Both the position numbers and the translations under genes were made by a program. Positions 62,901 to 64,000 of a stretch of 64,000 nt of DNA are shown piece after piece (position 1 is the stretch's first letter; each line of letters starts with the position of its first letter). Origin of the DNA: Ichthyophis bannanicus. Taxonomy: Eukaryota > Chordata > Amphibia > Gymnophiona > Ichthyophiidae. The notes under the pieces are model-generated. The model searched no databases. It saw nothing but the letters and a program-made list of their open reading frames with translations, and was not told the origin of the DNA. Where the stretch lies: assembly GCA_033557465.1 (NCBI GenBank), contig CM066033.1:901878808-901942807 (forward strand), given 5' to 3'.

Positions 62901-63110
62901 TCCATCTCTAATGAGGCCTGCGAGTTCCTGCAGTAGCAGGACCTGGTGCAAGTGAGACCAAGGGGGCTCTCCTGGAAAGATAGGTGGAGGCGTCCAGTCC
63001 AAGTGAAGGAGGTAGTCTTATCTGACCACCAAGAGGGTGGTTATGGCTGGCCACTGATGGGCAAAGTGGATTAGATGCCCCTCTGTTTGCAGCTGCTCCA
63101 CTCCAGGAGG
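59914..63110 (-). pseudogene. DIRS copy J pol, split by a solo LTR
   Basis: Readable pieces are MDLKDAYTHILIHPSHRQYL (61334), an active site QYLDSWFLKV where other copies have YLDD (61140), LLGWGAHCEEQCTQ (60640), INLLELKTIFLAIKAF, VQTDNQVAMFYLNKQGG (60480) and Dam-like remnants near 60250-60050. The N-terminal reverse transcriptase continues right of the LTR (62759-63110). It is dead. Confidence 0.75.
61344..62754. mobile_element. Solo LTR (1411 bp), TSD ATAG
   Basis: It begins TGTGGTAAGG and ends GAGGGTGTGACA, the TG...CA termini of LTRs, and is flanked by ATAG at 61340-61343 and 62755-62758. The DIRS reverse transcriptase joins cleanly across it. An AATAAA signal lies near 62565, suggesting plus-strand orientation. 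The 4-base duplication fits many gammaretrovirus-like endogenous elements and some Gypsy-type LTRs, so the source is unresolved. A 171-codon frame (61509-62024) is Arg/Glu-rich and probably fortuitous. Confidence 0.85.
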
Positions 63111-63117
63111 AGAGGCT

Positions 63118-63563
63118 ATGCTCAGGGAGTCAAAATTCCGATGCAGCCTGGGCAGGAGCTGGTGCTTGAGGCTTAGAGCCCTTAGGTTTACGTTGGCCTT
63201 GGCCCAGCCCTTTGCCCCGTTGACCCTGCTGTGGAGTCTGGAGGGTCTGGTATTGTGGATAGCCCTGGTAAGGCTGGCCTTTTCTGTGAAAAGGGTGCCT
63301 CTTCCCCAACTGTTTCTTCTTGGGAAGAGTGGAGGTCTTCCTGGAGAGCAGAGTTCATGTGACGTACTCTGTCGTGATCTCAGCCGCCTTGTCCTCCATC
63401 CGTTTGCCGAAGAGGTTTTCACAGAGACAGGTGACATCAAGCAATTTCTCCTGTACCCACTGCTCGAGGTCCAATGCCTGGAGACAGGTCTGGCGTCTGG
63501 CACAGATGCCTGTGGCAGCCATCCTTGCACTGGACTCTAAGCTGTAGTAGGCGGCTCGAGACA
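63118..63563 (-). pseudogene. DIRS copy J gag C-terminal piece
   Basis: It reads CLQALDLEQWVQEKLLDVTC and CENLFGKRMEDKAAE, then a Gln-rich stretch, matching the C-terminal half of beta and gamma gags. It is cut at 63563 by a CR1 3' end. Confidence 0.75.
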
Positions 63564-64000
63564 TGTAAGAACATAAGAACATAAGATATGCCATACTGGG
63601 TCAGACCAAGGTCCATCAAGCCCAGTATTCTGTTTCCAACAGTGGCCAATATAGGTCATATGTACCTAGCAGTTTCCCCAAGAGACACAAGTTCCACAAT
63701 GCTTGTACTGGGTCAAGCATTGATATCTTCAGTCACTTCTTAATAATGGTTTATGGACCTTTCCTCCAGGAACTTGTCCAAACCTTTTTTAAACCCAGCT
63801 ACACTAACAGCCTTTACTACATCCTCCGGTAACAAATTCCAGAGTTTGTTTACACGTTGAGTGAACAAATATTTTCTTTTATTAATCTTAAATAGTTTAC
63901 CCTGTAGCGTCATTGCATGTCCCCTAGTCTTTCTATATTCTGATAAGGTAAACAATCGATCTACGTTTACCCGTTCCACTCCGTTCATTAATTTATAGAC
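63564..64000 (-). mobile_element. CR1-type LINE 3' end, copy 3 (runs off window)
   Basis: The 3' end has TTCTTATG repeats instead of poly(A). The UTR is nearly the same as in the copy at 21835-24125. The C-terminal frame (63988-63740) encodes [18 protein letters not shown] and [12 protein letters not shown], nearly identical to 23700-23968. It is inserted in DIRS copy J gag. Confidence 0.9.

Larger units (their letters stand above)
58850..63563 (-). mobile_element. DIRS-like YR retrotransposon, gamma family, copy J (interrupted, ends missing)
   Basis: Recombinase, pol and the end of gag occur in order on the minus strand, closest to copy I. No terminal repeat is visible on the left, where CR1 sequence adjoins. 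A solo LTR splits the reverse transcriptase, and a CR1 cuts gag at 63563. Confidence 0.8.

Noticed and set aside
1..64000. Host protein-coding, rRNA or bacterial-type genes
   Set aside because: Every long frame with a recognisable motif belongs to a transposable element; no operon, ribosomal RNA or conserved host exon was seen.

Overview
The window is a transposable-element graveyard with no recognisable host gene. It looks like intergenic DNA from a repeat-rich tetrapod genome. The mix of several DIRS-type tyrosine-recombinase (YR) retrotransposons, CR1, L2-like and L1-like LINEs, a CORE-type tRNA-derived SINE, Tc1/mariner, a hAT miniature element and a solo retroviral-type LTR suggests an amphibian. 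A caecilian is my best guess, but this is inference and the sequence does not prove it.

Layout from left to right: DIRS copy A (1-3994, family alpha, runs off the left edge) sits inside the recombinase gene of DIRS copy B (3995-8968, family beta). After an unassigned stretch comes a gag-only beta fragment H (10368-13035). It is followed by a decayed Tc1/mariner (13036-13970) and a decayed L1-like LINE carrying a SINE (13985-17530). A large inverted repeat (18488-18688) precedes a gamma-family DIRS copy I (18709-21834), which a CR1 interrupts (21835-24125). A gag fragment G (24441-26135) contains a hAT miniature element. DIRS copy C (26184-37659, beta) is inserted in an L2-like tail, and its gag is split by DIRS copy D (30449-36400, alpha), the best-preserved element here. 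From 37660 to 43231 lie LINE fragments, an L2-like LINE inserted in an L1-like one, and two tandem 300-bp DIRS end units. DIRS copy E (43232-48758, beta) abuts beta fragment F (48759-51732). Then come the L1-like 3' end, a nearly full-length CR1 with an esterase-type ORF1 and a second CR1 nested in it (53366-58840), and a gamma DIRS copy J (58850-63563) holding a solo LTR (61344-62754). A CR1 3' end closes the window.

The DIRS copies share one plan, always on the minus strand here: gag, then reverse transcriptase/RNase H with a Dam-like domain, then a tyrosine recombinase. They have inverted terminal repeats and an internal complementary region (ICR) that is complementary to both termini. The terminal repeats and ICR predict a circular DNA intermediate integrated by the recombinase without target duplication. 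Two pre-integration sites can be read inside this window (for D and for C), and both support precise insertion. D keeps intact pol and recombinase frames, and its gag is broken by a single base.
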